Below, one piece after another: positions 26,780 through 34,924 of a stretch of 64,000 nt of DNA. The notes beneath the pieces are model-generated. The model ran no database searches, had not been told where the DNA came from, and saw nothing but the letters and a program-made list of their open reading frames with translations. Where the stretch lies: assembly GCF_001424835.1 (NCBI RefSeq), contig NZ_LMCQ01000006.1, positions 1 to 64,000 on the forward strand, read 5' to 3'. The stretch comes from Variovorax sp. Root318D1. Its GTDB lineage: Bacteria; Pseudomonadota; Gammaproteobacteria; Burkholderiales; Burkholderiaceae_C. The translations under genes and the position numbers were made by a program. How positions within the stretch are numbered: position 1 is the first letter of the stretch; the number at the start of each line of letters is the position of its first letter.

Positions 26780-27694
26780 TCACGCAGGCGGCGCCGATCC
26801 GTTCATCGTCTGATGCACCACCTCGCGCACCAGCTTCAGCACGGCCTGCTGCGTCAGCGTGGCGGGCCGCTGGGAACTGACGGCCAGGGCAAGGCGGCTG
26901 CGCAGTTGCGGATTCGTGATCCGGCGGATTGCAAAAGCCTCCGGACGCGGCGCGGTGAGCACCGCATTCGAGGACAGCACGGCCAGCCCCACCCCGTCGA
27001 TGACGAGGTCGAGGATCGCGGCCACGCCGTCGATCTCCATTGCGATCGTCGGGCGGCATCCGATGTTCGCCATCTCCGCCTCCACCAGCATGCGGATCGA
27101 ATTGGGCTTGGTCGGAATCACGAGCGGTTGCGACGCCACGTCGCGCAGCGAGACTTCGCCTTCGGCCCCGCCGCCTGGCTGCGCCGGCCGGACGAGGTAC
27201 AGGTCTTCTTCGAGGATGACCACGCTGTCGATGTCGGCCGAGGGTGCGGGGTTGTAGAGCAGCGCGAGGTCGATGCGGCCCGCGATCACCGACTCCTGCA
27301 TGGCGCTGGAGAGCGCCTCGGTGATCGAGAGGCGCGCATCGGGCAGCTGCTGACGAAAGGCGCGGGTCAGTGGCACGGCAATACGCTTCGCGATGCTGGG
27401 CGGCAGGCCCACCGCGACACGGCCGGCGAGCGCGCCGCGCATGCGGCCGAGGTCTTCCTTCGCGCGCTCGATCTGGTGCAGGATGCCCCGGGCGTGCTCC
27501 AGCAGCAGCTTGCCGGCATCGGTCACGGTGACGCCCCGGCCGTTGCGGGTCAAGAGGTTCTGCCGCAGCTCCACTTCGAGCTGGCGCACCTGTCGGCTGA
27601 GTGCGGGCTGCGCGACGTCGATCACGATCGACGCACGCGTGAAGCTGCCGAGCTCCGCCACGCGGACAAAGTACTCCAGCTGCTTGAGGTCCAT
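26780..27694 (-). CDS. LysR-family transcriptional regulator
   Basis: Protein of 304 residues with an N-terminal HTH (MDLKQLEYFVRVAELGSFTR, then AQPALSRQVRQLE) and a LysR substrate domain. It is convergent with the Bug gene and 36 bp downstream of the LigI-like gene on the same strand. It probably controls the lactonase and/or porin-Bug genes. The NAC/CynR-like subgroup is suggested by the ending but is not certain. Confidence 0.9.
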   Translation of the reverse strand: MDLKQLEYFVRVAELGSFTRASIVIDVAQPALSRQVRQLEVELRQNLLTRNGRGVTVTDAGKLLLEHARGILHQIERAKEDLGRMRGALAGRVAVGLPPSIAKRIAVPLTRAFRQQLPDARLSITEALSSAMQESVIAGRIDLALLYNPAPSADIDSVVILEEDLYLVRPAQPGGGAEGEVSLRDVASQPLVIPTKPNSIRMLVEAEMANIGCRPTIAMEIDGVAAILDLVIDGVGLAVLSSNAVLTAPRPEAFAIRRITNPQLRSRLALAVSSQRPATLTQQAVLKLVREVVHQTMNGSAPPA

Positions 27695-27730
27695 GACACG
27701 TAGTCTAGGCTGCGCTGCCCTCTCAGCCGT

Positions 27731-28618
27731 CTAGGACCAGTACAGGCGCATCGGGTTGTCCACCAGCAACTGGCGCTGCAGCTGGGCGGTCGGCGCGATG
27801 CGCGGGATCATGTCGACCAGCGTGCCGTCGTCGGGCATGTGGGACTTGAGATTGGGATGCGGCCAGTCGGTGCCCCACAGCACGCGGTCGGGGAATGATT
27901 CGACCAGGCGCCGCGCGAAGGGAACCACGTCGTCGTAGGTGGGAGGCCCGGACAGCGACAGGCGCTCGGGACAGCTCACCTTCGACCAAATGTTCGGGTG
28001 CTCGCGCAGCAGCCGCACGAAGCGCTCGAACTGCGGCCCGTCGACCGGCCGGCTCACGTCGGGGCGGCCCATGTGGTCGACCACCACGATGGTGGGCAGG
28101 CGCGTGAAGAAGTCCCAGAGCTCGGGCAGGTCCTCGGCCTCGAAATACACGACCACGTGCCAGCCCAGCGGGGCGATGCGTTCGGCGATGCTCATCAGCA
28201 CTTCGCGCGGCGTGAAGTCGGCCAGGCGCCTGAGAAAGTTGAAGCGCACGCCGCGCACGCCGGCTTCATGCAGCCGGCGGAGTTCGGCGTTACCGACATC
28301 TGCCGCCACCGAGGCCACGCCGCGCGCGCGGCCGTTCGAATGCGCCAGCGCATCGAGCAGCGCGCGGTTGTCGTTGCCGTGGCAGGTCGCCTGCACGATC
28401 ACGTTGCGCTCGAAGCCCAGCAGATCGCGCAGCGCAAAGAGCTGGTCCTTCGAAGCGTCGCAGGGTGTGTACTTGCGCTCGGGCGCAAACGGAAACTCCG
28501 CTGCGGGGCCGAAGACATGGCAGTGCGCGTCCACGGCGCCGGGCGGCGGCGTGAAGCGCGGCTTCGACGGGGCGGGATGGAACGAGAGCCAGTCCTTGTC
28601 CATGGTGCTAGCCGGCAT
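27731..28618 (-). CDS. 2-pyrone-4,6-dicarboxylate lactonase-like amidohydrolase (LigI-like)
   Basis: Protein of 295 residues. The N-terminal SKPRFTPPPGAVDAHCHVFG, the middle VDHMGRPDVSRPVDGPQF and the C-terminal WGTDWPHPNLKSHMPDDG, VDMIPRIAPTAQLQ and NPMRLYWS agree closely with sphingomonad LigI from memory. LigI hydrolyses 2-pyrone-4,6-dicarboxylate to 4-oxalomesaconate in the protocatechuate 4,5-cleavage (lignin) pathway, needs no metal, and uses the Asp of the GTDWPHP loop. The longer start is used because its distance to the first Trp matches LigI. No other lig genes are in the window. Confidence 0.85.
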   Translation of the reverse strand: MPASTMDKDWLSFHPAPSKPRFTPPPGAVDAHCHVFGPAAEFPFAPERKYTPCDASKDQLFALRDLLGFERNVIVQATCHGNDNRALLDALAHSNGRARGVASVAADVGNAELRRLHEAGVRGVRFNFLRRLADFTPREVLMSIAERIAPLGWHVVVYFEAEDLPELWDFFTRLPTIVVVDHMGRPDVSRPVDGPQFERFVRLLREHPNIWSKVSCPERLSLSGPPTYDDVVPFARRLVESFPDRVLWGTDWPHPNLKSHMPDDGTLVDMIPRIAPTAQLQRQLLVDNPMRLYWS

Positions 28619-28802
28619 GGCGGATGGCCATGGCCGTTGAAGAAGAAGAATAAGAGCGGGTTGCGCGGGTATGCATGCCGGTCATCTTGCGCGGATCGGC
28701 GGCGCCGAGCGAGCATGCAAACGCGCTAGCAGCTAGCGAGTTTCGGTATGGCTTGCCGGGCTGGCGGAGCGCTCCACTCCACGGCCCGCGCGGCCTTGTC
28801 CT

Positions 28803-30704
28803 TCAGCCGGCGGCGCGCACCGGCGCCAAGCTCGGAGTGCGATCGGCGGTCAGGTAGATCGCCGTCGTTCCCACCGACGAATGTCCGAGATTGTTCTGCA
28901 CCACCTGGATCGGCACGGGCATCTGGCCGTCGCGGCCCCGCAGCGCGTGTGCGCCGTGCGAGTGTCGGAGCCAGTGAGTGCTCGCTTTCTTCAGTTGCTG
29001 CGCCTCCGCGCCCTCGAGGCTGGAGGCGGCTTGGGCGACGAAGGCCTTGATCGCCTGGTAAAGGCCCGAAGCGGACCAGGCCGCCGGGCGCCGCGAGGCG
29101 GTGTCGAAACGTGCGAGCACATGGATGCCGCGGTTGCCAACGGCGCCGACCTGCCGCTCGAAGCCATGCCGAGCGAGCTCGTCCTCGAGTTCGGCCACCA
29201 GCGCCGACGGCACCGGCACCTGCCGGCGGCGCCCGCCCTTGCCGGCCACCGCGAGCTGCCAGCCGGTCGCGGCCATACCGTCGCCAGGGTGGTACTCGAC
29301 CTGTTCCAGATCCTCGCATTTCGCCCCAGTGATCTCAGCCAGCCGCAGCCCGGTCGCGTAGAGCCAGCGCATGCCGCGGCGCAGCCGGCGCCGGGCTTCG
29401 GTGTCGGCATGCGCCTGGAGCAGCGCGTCGACGTGGTCCCACTGCGCGAAGCTCAACGCGCGGCGCGAATCGAGCGGCTGCTGCAGGCCGGATGGCGGCG
29501 CGAGGGTCGCGAACGGATTGCCGACCAGATAGTTCTGGTTGACGAGGAACGCGCAGAGGCTTCGCAGGATCGCAATCGCCTGGCGCAGGGCCGACGGCGC
29601 GAGCGGCCCTTCCATCGGCCGCCACAGCGGCGACCAGCGCTGGTGGTGGCGCGCACCACACCAGCCCGCGGGCGGATCGAGCAGAAAGTCGCGGTACTCC
29701 GTGGCGTCCTCCACCGTGAGCGACGACAGTGCCTTGCGCCGCTCCAGCACGGCCCACAGCAGCAGGCGCTCGGCCTCCTTGCGGTATGCGCGCTGGGTGG
29801 CCGACAGCTCGCCGCCCCCGTCGCCGGGGCGCTTGGCGCTGAGCCATGCGCCGATCGCCTCGTGGTCGTTCGCGGCCATGAGCAAACAGCGTTCGCGCGC
29901 TGCGCGGTTGGTGCCGGCGCTGCCGTCGAGATCGGCAGGCAGAACGAACTTTTCGTACGGCACCAGCGCGGTTCCGGTCGGCACAACGGCAGCGAGCGCC
30001 AGTGGCGCGAGCTGCGCCCTGGGTTTCAAGGCGTGGGAACCGATGTGCAGCCCGAGCGCCTTCTGATTCGCGCAGAGCCAGTCGAGGATCCGTGCAGCCT
30101 TGAGTTCGCCCACGCCGGGCACGTGCGCCCACCAGCGCGCGCCGATGCCGTTGACGCGGTCGACCAGTGCGGACAGCGTTGGGACGGCGGCGCGCTCGAG
30201 GCGCGCGGCCACCGATGGATTGAGCCAGGCGGCCACGCTGTCGCCGGGACGCGGATCCTGCGCGACCAGGTTTTCGAGCCAGCGCAACGCTTCGAGCTGG
30301 CGCTCGATCACCTGGGCGCGCCGCGACGGCCGCGCGCCCTGCCCTCCCCCACCGGCGGCGGGATAGGCCGCTTCGTAGGCTTCGATCTGCTCGGTCTCGG
30401 AGAAGTCTTCGAGGCCCTGCGCCGCGGCGAACTCGGCAAGGCTCGGCAGTGCCGGTGCCGCCGGGAAGCGGTCGGGATCGAGCAGGATCAGGCGGGCGGT
30501 GCCGGGCCTGCGCTCGCGCCGCGCCGCTGCCGCGAATTCGTCGCGGATCCAGCCGATGGTGCGGCGCACCGTGCGCAGATCGGTGTGCTCGCCCTCTAGC
30601 CGCAGGTAGCGGTCCCAACTGGCCCGTTCATCCAGGCCCTGGGCCAGCGCCCGCATGAACGCGAAGTGCCCGCGGTGCAGCTTGCGCGCGGCGCCGGTCT
30701 TCAT
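28803..30704 (-). CDS. Tyrosine site-specific recombinase
   Basis: Protein of 633 residues, about twice the size of XerC/D. The N-terminal half is a long extra domain of unknown role. The C-terminal catalytic domain holds the Arg in TGLRLAEI, Lys in AGKGGRRRQVPV, HxxR in HWLRHSHG, the second His in NNLGHSSVGTT and the Tyr nucleophile in AIYLTADRT. The start at 30704 overlaps the stop of the small upstream gene by 4 nt. Its place beside parAB and the origin, with no phage genes or attachment repeats seen, suggests multimer resolution of the replicon rather than integration of an element. Confidence 0.88.
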   Translation of the reverse strand: MKTGAARKLHRGHFAFMRALAQGLDERASWDRYLRLEGEHTDLRTVRRTIGWIRDEFAAAARRERRPGTARLILLDPDRFPAAPALPSLAEFAAAQGLEDFSETEQIEAYEAAYPAAGGGGQGARPSRRAQVIERQLEALRWLENLVAQDPRPGDSVAAWLNPSVAARLERAAVPTLSALVDRVNGIGARWWAHVPGVGELKAARILDWLCANQKALGLHIGSHALKPRAQLAPLALAAVVPTGTALVPYEKFVLPADLDGSAGTNRAARERCLLMAANDHEAIGAWLSAKRPGDGGGELSATQRAYRKEAERLLLWAVLERRKALSSLTVEDATEYRDFLLDPPAGWCGARHHQRWSPLWRPMEGPLAPSALRQAIAILRSLCAFLVNQNYLVGNPFATLAPPSGLQQPLDSRRALSFAQWDHVDALLQAHADTEARRRLRRGMRWLYATGLRLAEITGAKCEDLEQVEYHPGDGMAATGWQLAVAGKGGRRRQVPVPSALVAELEDELARHGFERQVGAVGNRGIHVLARFDTASRRPAAWSASGLYQAIKAFVAQAASSLEGAEAQQLKKASTHWLRHSHGAHALRGRDGQMPVPIQVVQNNLGHSSVGTTAIYLTADRTPSLAPVRAAG

Positions 30705-30961
30705 GAAACCGATGTCGGGTTCCGCTCGCCGGTCGGTTGCCAGAACTTCCACCATGGCCGCGGCGCGGCAGGAGGCTCGGGCGGCAACTGCTGCAGCTGG
30801 CTCTCTCGCGTGCGCCGGCGCTGCTCGACCTCGAGCGCATGCGCGATCCCGAAGGCTTCGCGATCGCCGCGGCCTGCGAGCGCGCGCCAGCTCACTGCAA
30901 GCCGGGCAAGCTCGTCATCGTCGATATGGGCCAACTGGGAAGGTGTGGGAACGGAAGCCAT
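30701..30961 (-). CDS. Small protein co-translated with the tyrosine recombinase
   Basis: 86 residues, charged N-terminal half (HIDDDELARLAVSWRALAGR) and a C-terminal aromatic cluster PRPWWKFWQPTGE. Its stop overlaps the recombinase start as ATGA, which supports a real gene and coupled translation. I do not recognise the family. It may be a recombinase accessory or recruiting factor. Confidence 0.65.
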   Translation of the reverse strand: MASVPTPSQLAHIDDDELARLAVSWRALAGRGDREAFGIAHALEVEQRRRTRESQLQQLPPEPPAAPRPWWKFWQPTGERNPTSVS

Positions 30962-31440
30962 GGCGTTCTAGTCTAGGCGGAGATCAGCCGGCTCGGCGCA
31001 GCGAGGCGGGATATGGCATTGAGCGGCGGCTTGCCGGGAGCTTGAACGATGGTCTGTGTCATGAATTGCTTGATGATAAATGAAGTAATCATCAATACAC
31101 ATTTTGTGTTGCAATAACGCACTTAGGTAAGGTGTCGCGCCTAAGTTGTTGATACCTAACGATTTTATCGGGCCTTTGAGGTGTGTCCAGTGCCAAGGTT
31201 TGCCCGTCCGCAGGCTCGGCGGGACCAGATTTCCTTCCCCAGCCCTCCAGGAGTCCGCTCATCCGGACAGCTTCCCGACGAAGGACCGCGCGAGCTCCCG
31301 CCCTCGCCCCGCCGGGGCGACGGTGGCCCCTGCATTCGCCATCGATGGCTGCAAAGTTGGCCGTATTTGGCTATGCCGCCCCGGCCACGAGGGAGAAAGA
31401 CCAAGAACCAGGCCGCGGAGGTGATGGGGGCGGCCCTTGG
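30962..31440. other. Intergenic stretch with A/T-rich control region
   Basis: No convincing gene. An A/T-rich block at about 31060-31170 contains the inverted repeat described at 31070-31095 and a short ACACA-TTTTG-type dyad near 31097-31110. The rest (31180-31440) is GC-rich and I see nothing recognisable in it. Confidence 0.5.
31070..31095. promoter_or_regulatory. Inverted repeat TTGATGAT-N10-ATCATCAA, candidate operator
   Basis: A perfect 8-bp inverted repeat with a 10-bp spacer lies in the A/T-rich region about 110 bp before the small gene that leads the recombinase pair. Its symmetry and place fit an operator or a recombinase/accessory binding site. No candidate binding protein can be named. 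Confidence 0.45.
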
Positions 31441-31704
31441 TCACCGCGGGTCGCTGCAGGGCAAGCGCCTGCCAACCTCCAGGCAGGCGGCCACGAAGCG
31501 CCGTGCGGCGGTGGCGTCCGGGTCCTCTGGCGCCCACTGTGCTGCGGCATCGCCCGCCGACCCAGCGGAGGCCAACAGCGCCATGCCGAGCGAACGCCGC
31601 AGGGGCACCGGGAGGCCATCGTCGGCAACGAGAAGAAGAGCGGCAATCCGTGCGGCCTTGGGGGTCAGTTCCACAGCCTGCTCGTGAAGGGGGCCAATGT
31701 GCAT
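31441..31704 (-). CDS. Hypothetical small protein between parB and the recombinase
   Basis: 87 residues starting MHIGPLHEQAVELTPKAARI. Composition is Ala/Leu-rich, helical and protein-like, unlike the arginine-rich noise in the other frames. No domain is recognised. The frame is open upstream to 31872 but that extension is low-complexity. It is on the same strand as parB, 211 bp downstream, and could be part of the partition operon. Confidence 0.4.
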   Translation of the reverse strand: MHIGPLHEQAVELTPKAARIAALLLVADDGLPVPLRRSLGMALLASAGSAGDAAAQWAPEDPDATAARRFVAACLEVGRRLPCSDPR

Positions 31705-31915
31705 GCCAGATGACCGGCAAACGACGTGCCCGGGCCGAACATTCGCCCGACAAGGGACTCGCTCCCCTGCCCTGCCCTCGCATTTTTCACTGCGCGACAG
31801 GCGCCAAGCTCCGCGAGGAACTGCCGCCCTCGCCCCCCAAGTTTCCCGCTTTACGGGGCGAAAGAATCCCAACGCCTCTCACAATCAAGGGACCACCCGC
31901 GCGGGGCGGCCTCTT

Positions 31916-32995
31916 TCACAGCGTGCGTGCCTTGCGCAAGGCTTCCGCGATGCCCGCCTCGAGCGCATCCGGGCTTGCGTCGGTCGCGGCCTCGGGGCTG
32001 AGGGTGATCGTGATCTCGCCGCTCTTCGCGCGAACCAGCGTTCCGAGCTTCTGGCCGCCCGAAACGACGTCGAGCTTTTCCGATCGCTCGAACCCCGGTT
32101 TCGCATCGAGCAGCCGGGCGACGACCATGGCGGGCGCGAGGCTGTGGCCCCGCAGCCTTTCGACGCGCTTCAGCACACCGCGCCGATCCTTTTCCATCGC
32201 CGCGTTGATCTGCTCGGCATGCCGGAAACTGATTTCGAGCGGGCTGCGAAAGCACTCCACCACGGCCGGCGGCAGCTGCGCGACCATCAATGCCTTGCGC
32301 ACCCAGGTGTGGCTCACGCCGAGCGCCTCGGCGAGCTGGCGCTGGGTCGGAAACAGCTGCTCCTCGAGCGCGCGCTGGTACATCAGGCCCTGCTCGTAAT
32401 TGGACAGGTCCGCGCGTTCGCGGTTCTCGCGATCCATTGCGGCAAAAAGCGCCGCATCGCCCAGTTCGTCGACCCAGATGGACGCCAGCACAGGAATGCC
32501 GAGTTCCAGCGCGGCGCGATGCCGGCGATGGCCAAAGACGATCTCGAACTGCCCAGGCTCTTCCTTGATGGGCCGCACAAGGATCGGCTGGACATTGCCG
32601 CCGGCGTGCTCGATGTCCGCCTTCAGGCCGGCAAAGGCGCTGCTCGAGAACGAGGCGTCATGGCGGTTGGCCCAGCGGCTTGGACGAATGGTCTTGGGGT
32701 CGATCTTTCGCGTCGGCAGCGAGCCTTCGTACTGGCTCAGCTTCTCGCGCAGCGCAGCCATCTCCCCTTCAACCTGTTGGATCTGGCCGCGGAAAGCCAT
32801 CATCTGGCCCGGGCCGGTGCGGGGCGCCAGGCTCCCACCCACGGCCGGTGGAAACCTGGTTTCCACTGCGTTGGATGCGGAGGGCGGCTCGGCGGCCGAT
32901 GCAGCCGACGCTGGCGCGGCAACCGGATCCCTGGCGGCTTCAGGAAGCATCAAGCCGGCGGTCAACGCCTCCAGCCGCTTGCGGGTGCTAGCCAT
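31916..32995 (-). CDS. parB: ParB-family centromere-binding partition protein
   Basis: Protein of 359 residues starting MASTRKRLEAL; AAGGAG just upstream is a clear ribosome binding site and rules out the longer frame to 33103. The N-terminal CTPase/clamp domain includes VQPILVRP, the GxRRxR box as FGHRRHRAALELG and RENRERADLSNYEQG. A HTH follows at PTQRQLAEALGVSHTWVRKA, then a C-terminal dimerisation region. It should bind the 19-bp palindromes found here, one of which (32848-32866) lies within its own gene. Confidence 0.93.
   Translation of the reverse strand: MASTRKRLEALTAGLMLPEAARDPVAAPASAASAAEPPSASNAVETRFPPAVGGSLAPRTGPGQMMAFRGQIQQVEGEMAALREKLSQYEGSLPTRKIDPKTIRPSRWANRHDASFSSSAFAGLKADIEHAGGNVQPILVRPIKEEPGQFEIVFGHRRHRAALELGIPVLASIWVDELGDAALFAAMDRENRERADLSNYEQGLMYQRALEEQLFPTQRQLAEALGVSHTWVRKALMVAQLPPAVVECFRSPLEISFRHAEQINAAMEKDRRGVLKRVERLRGHSLAPAMVVARLLDAKPGFERSEKLDVVSGGQKLGTLVRAKSGEITITLSPEAATDASPDALEAGIAEALRKARTL
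32848..32866. other. parS: parS-like palindrome inside parB
   Basis: GTGGAAACCTGGTTTCCAC, a perfect 9-bp inverted repeat around one central base. Identical, except for the central base, to three other copies at 33107, 33175 and 34419. Clustering around parAB identifies these as the probable ParB-binding centromere. Confidence 0.85.
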
Positions 32996-33106
32996 GATGG
33001 ACGCTCCTTGGCGCGGCGTGCGCGGCGCTCGATGTCGTGAAATGCGATGTGTGGTCGGCGCAACCGGCGCCCTCCCCCGCCCTCGCAGGTGCTGGAAACT
33101 CACGCC

Positions 33107-33125
33107 GTGGAAACCAGGTTTCCAC
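33107..33125. other. parS: parS-like palindrome between parA and parB
   Basis: GTGGAAACCAGGTTTCCAC, second copy, in the 231-bp gap between the parA stop and the parB start. This gap has no gene. Confidence 0.87.
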
Positions 33126-33174
33126 GGACTTCAAAATCTGCGGTCCCGCTGGAACATACCGAAGGACCGGCCGC

Positions 33175-33193
33175 GTGGAAACCAGGTTTCCAC
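33175..33193. other. parS: parS-like palindrome between parA and parB
   Basis: GTGGAAACCAGGTTTCCAC, third copy, 68 bp from the second, 34 bp downstream of the parA stop codon. Confidence 0.87.
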
Positions 33194-33226
33194 CTGAAGG
33201 ATTGTGGGCGTGCATCGGCACCACGG

Positions 33227-34462
33227 TCATTGCGAAGCCCTCCCTTGCGCGGTCCAGGCGCCGATCACCGACTGCTCGACCAGTTCGACGAACGAGTCGT
33301 AGGCGTCGACCGCCCGCTTGTAGGTCTTGGCTGCGCCCTCGTACTTCTGCACATCGTAGACCGTGGCGAACTCGGCCGCCTTGTTGCTCGTCACGCTCGT
33401 CTTCGGAATCTCGACTGGCAGCGTGTATTCACCGTAAGTCGCCTGGATCCACTGCCGCACGGCCGGCATGGCCGGATCGGCCGCGTCCACGCGGCTCAGC
33501 AGCACATGGAGAAAGTCGAAGGCCTTGCCTTCGCGGTCCTTGCTCTGGCCGTCGAGGTTGCCGCCAAGGTCGGCGAGCAAGGACCAGAACTGGGCCGACG
33601 ACGCAAAGTCGAGGCCCGAGGGCGGCACCGGAACGACGATGCCGTTGGCGGCCCATAACGCGTTGATGGTGACGTAAGACAGGGAAGGGGGCGTGTCGAT
33701 CACGATCACGTCGTACAAATCCCGCACCGACTCCAGGCCTTCGTTCAACACGTCCCAGAACTTCGCGCCGGGTTGCTGCATCTGGCGGGCGGGGAGGGCG
33801 AATTCCGCGGAGAAGAGAAAGGGCGCGGCAGCGACCAGGTCGATCCCATCCCAGTAGGTCGACCGGATGGCGTAGCGGATGTCGTTCTCGCTGCCGTCGC
33901 ACAGCGGACCGATGGTCATGTCTTCGGTGACCTCGGCCTCGGGCAACAGGCCGTGCAGCGTGGTGAGCGAACCCTGCGGATCGGTGTCGATGGCCAGCAC
34001 GCGGTGGCCCCGGAGACTGAGCCCCTGGGCCAGCACCATGGCGGTGGTCGTCTTGGCCACGCCGCCCTTGAAGTTGCCGACCGCGATGGTGATGGCCTTG
34101 CGGCCCGCGGGCCGCATCTTTTCCGCGCGGTAGGTTCGGGTCCAACGGCGCAGTTCGTCGAGCTCGAAGGTCCGCTTGCCGCCCGAAGGGGTGAGGCGAC
34201 CGGCAGGGAGATCTTCCTTGGTGATGCGGTAGGCGACATGGGCCTTGTCGACCCCGCAGAGCGCGGCCAGCTGGGCCGTGGAGTAGGTCGGCGGAATCTT
34301 GCGGGCCTCGGGTGCCAGCAGCATGCCGCGGATCTGCTCCACCATCGATCCGGCGCGCGTGGCAAGCGCCGCGATCTTTTGCATGTTGATGGTTTGGCGG
34401 GGTGGAACCTGGAGCTCGGTGGAAACCAGGTTTCCACTGACCGACGGGACGGGAACTGACAT
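33227..34462 (-). CDS. parA: ParA-family partition ATPase with N-terminal HTH
   Basis: Protein of 411 residues. After a short leader, a winged HTH (YSTAQLAALCGVDKAHVAYR, about residues 67-110) precedes the ATPase with deviant Walker A FKGGVAKTTTAMVLAQG, the switch VLAIDTDPQGSL and IVIDTPPSLSY. This is the P1/type Ia layout, in which ParA both moves DNA and represses its own promoter. The start at 34462 (MSVPVPSV) gives a frame that encodes part of a parS copy; an alternative start is 34384. Upstream lies a promoter flanked by a dyad. Confidence 0.93.
   Translation of the reverse strand: MSVPVPSVSGNLVSTELQVPPRQTINMQKIAALATRAGSMVEQIRGMLLAPEARKIPPTYSTAQLAALCGVDKAHVAYRITKEDLPAGRLTPSGGKRTFELDELRRWTRTYRAEKMRPAGRKAITIAVGNFKGGVAKTTTAMVLAQGLSLRGHRVLAIDTDPQGSLTTLHGLLPEAEVTEDMTIGPLCDGSENDIRYAIRSTYWDGIDLVAAAPFLFSAEFALPARQMQQPGAKFWDVLNEGLESVRDLYDVIVIDTPPSLSYVTINALWAANGIVVPVPPSGLDFASSAQFWSLLADLGGNLDGQSKDREGKAFDFLHVLLSRVDAADPAMPAVRQWIQATYGEYTLPVEIPKTSVTSNKAAEFATVYDVQKYEGAAKTYKRAVDAYDSFVELVEQSVIGAWTAQGRASQ
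34419..34437. other. parS: parS-like palindrome at the 5' end of parA
   Basis: GTGGAAACCAGGTTTCCAC, fourth copy, within codons 9-15 of parA if the 34462 start is right (encoding GNLVST), or just ahead of the gene if 34384 is used. Confidence 0.85.
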
Positions 34463-34475
34463 TTTGGATAGCCCT

Positions 34476-34521
34476 ATTCGACAGAATCTGGCAATTCTAT
34501 GAGAATCTGTCGAATGGACAA
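34476..34521 (-). promoter_or_regulatory. parA promoter flanked by a 10-bp inverted repeat
   Basis: On the minus strand a -35-like TTGTCC (34516-34521) and -10-like TAGAAT (34494-34499) are 16 bp apart. The inverted repeat ATTCGACAGA (34476-34485) / TCTGTCGAAT (34506-34515) places one arm between -35 and -10 and the other just after the expected start site. This is a good candidate for ParA autorepression. A further CCGACAGAC is at 34528-34536. Confidence 0.6.
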
Positions 34522-34707
34522 GTTTTACCGACAGACCCGCCTCAGCGCTCCCAAGTATTGTGAGGAAGATTGGGGACCAAGGTCCTCGAGGGCTGCCGAT
34601 GCAGTCCCGCAAGCAGCCGCAAACGGGGGCAGGGCGCCTTGGGCAGCCACCAAGCCGGGCGCATCGCCCGCTTTGGGCCCGATTGCGGGTCCGGCGGAGG
34701 GTGGCAG

Positions 34708-34825
34708 CCCATATCCACTCACATTGGAACCCATCCGCACTCACATAAGTAGCGCTTGTCTCCCAACGAGGCTCACATCAAACCCCAACCGTTCTCACAT
34801 TCAATCCCAACCCTACTCACAGACA
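34708..34825 (+). repeat. Five iterons (CCCAWCC...CTCACAT)
   Basis: Five direct repeats of about 20 bp begin at 34708, 34730, 34762, 34784 and 34806. Each has CCCA at the start and CTCACA ten bases on (34718, 34740, 34772, 34794, 34816). Spacing is 22, 32, 22 and 22 bp, whole helical turns apart, so Rep would bind on one face of the DNA. The fifth copy is the most divergent at its end. Confidence 0.85.
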
Positions 34826-34924
34826 TTGACGTAAGTACCTGTCACGAAACGGGAAAGCGCAAGCTCAACTCTTCAATATCCCAAGTGTTTATTGCAAACT
34901 TACCAAGGCACCGTTGCACGTCTA

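Noticed and set aside
28881..30599. 572-codon plus-strand frame opposite the recombinase
   Set aside because: Shadow frame; all recombinase catalytic motifs are on the minus strand.
30973..31062. 29-codon minus frame (MTQTIVQAPGKPPLNAI...) just before the 86-residue gene
   Set aside because: Plausible leader peptide composition, but no ribosome binding site and too short to support; not listed as a gene.
34401..34412. Fifth parS copy (GTGGAACCTGGA) next to the parA copy
   Set aside because: Lacks one A of the arm and has no matching second arm; chance similarity cannot be excluded.
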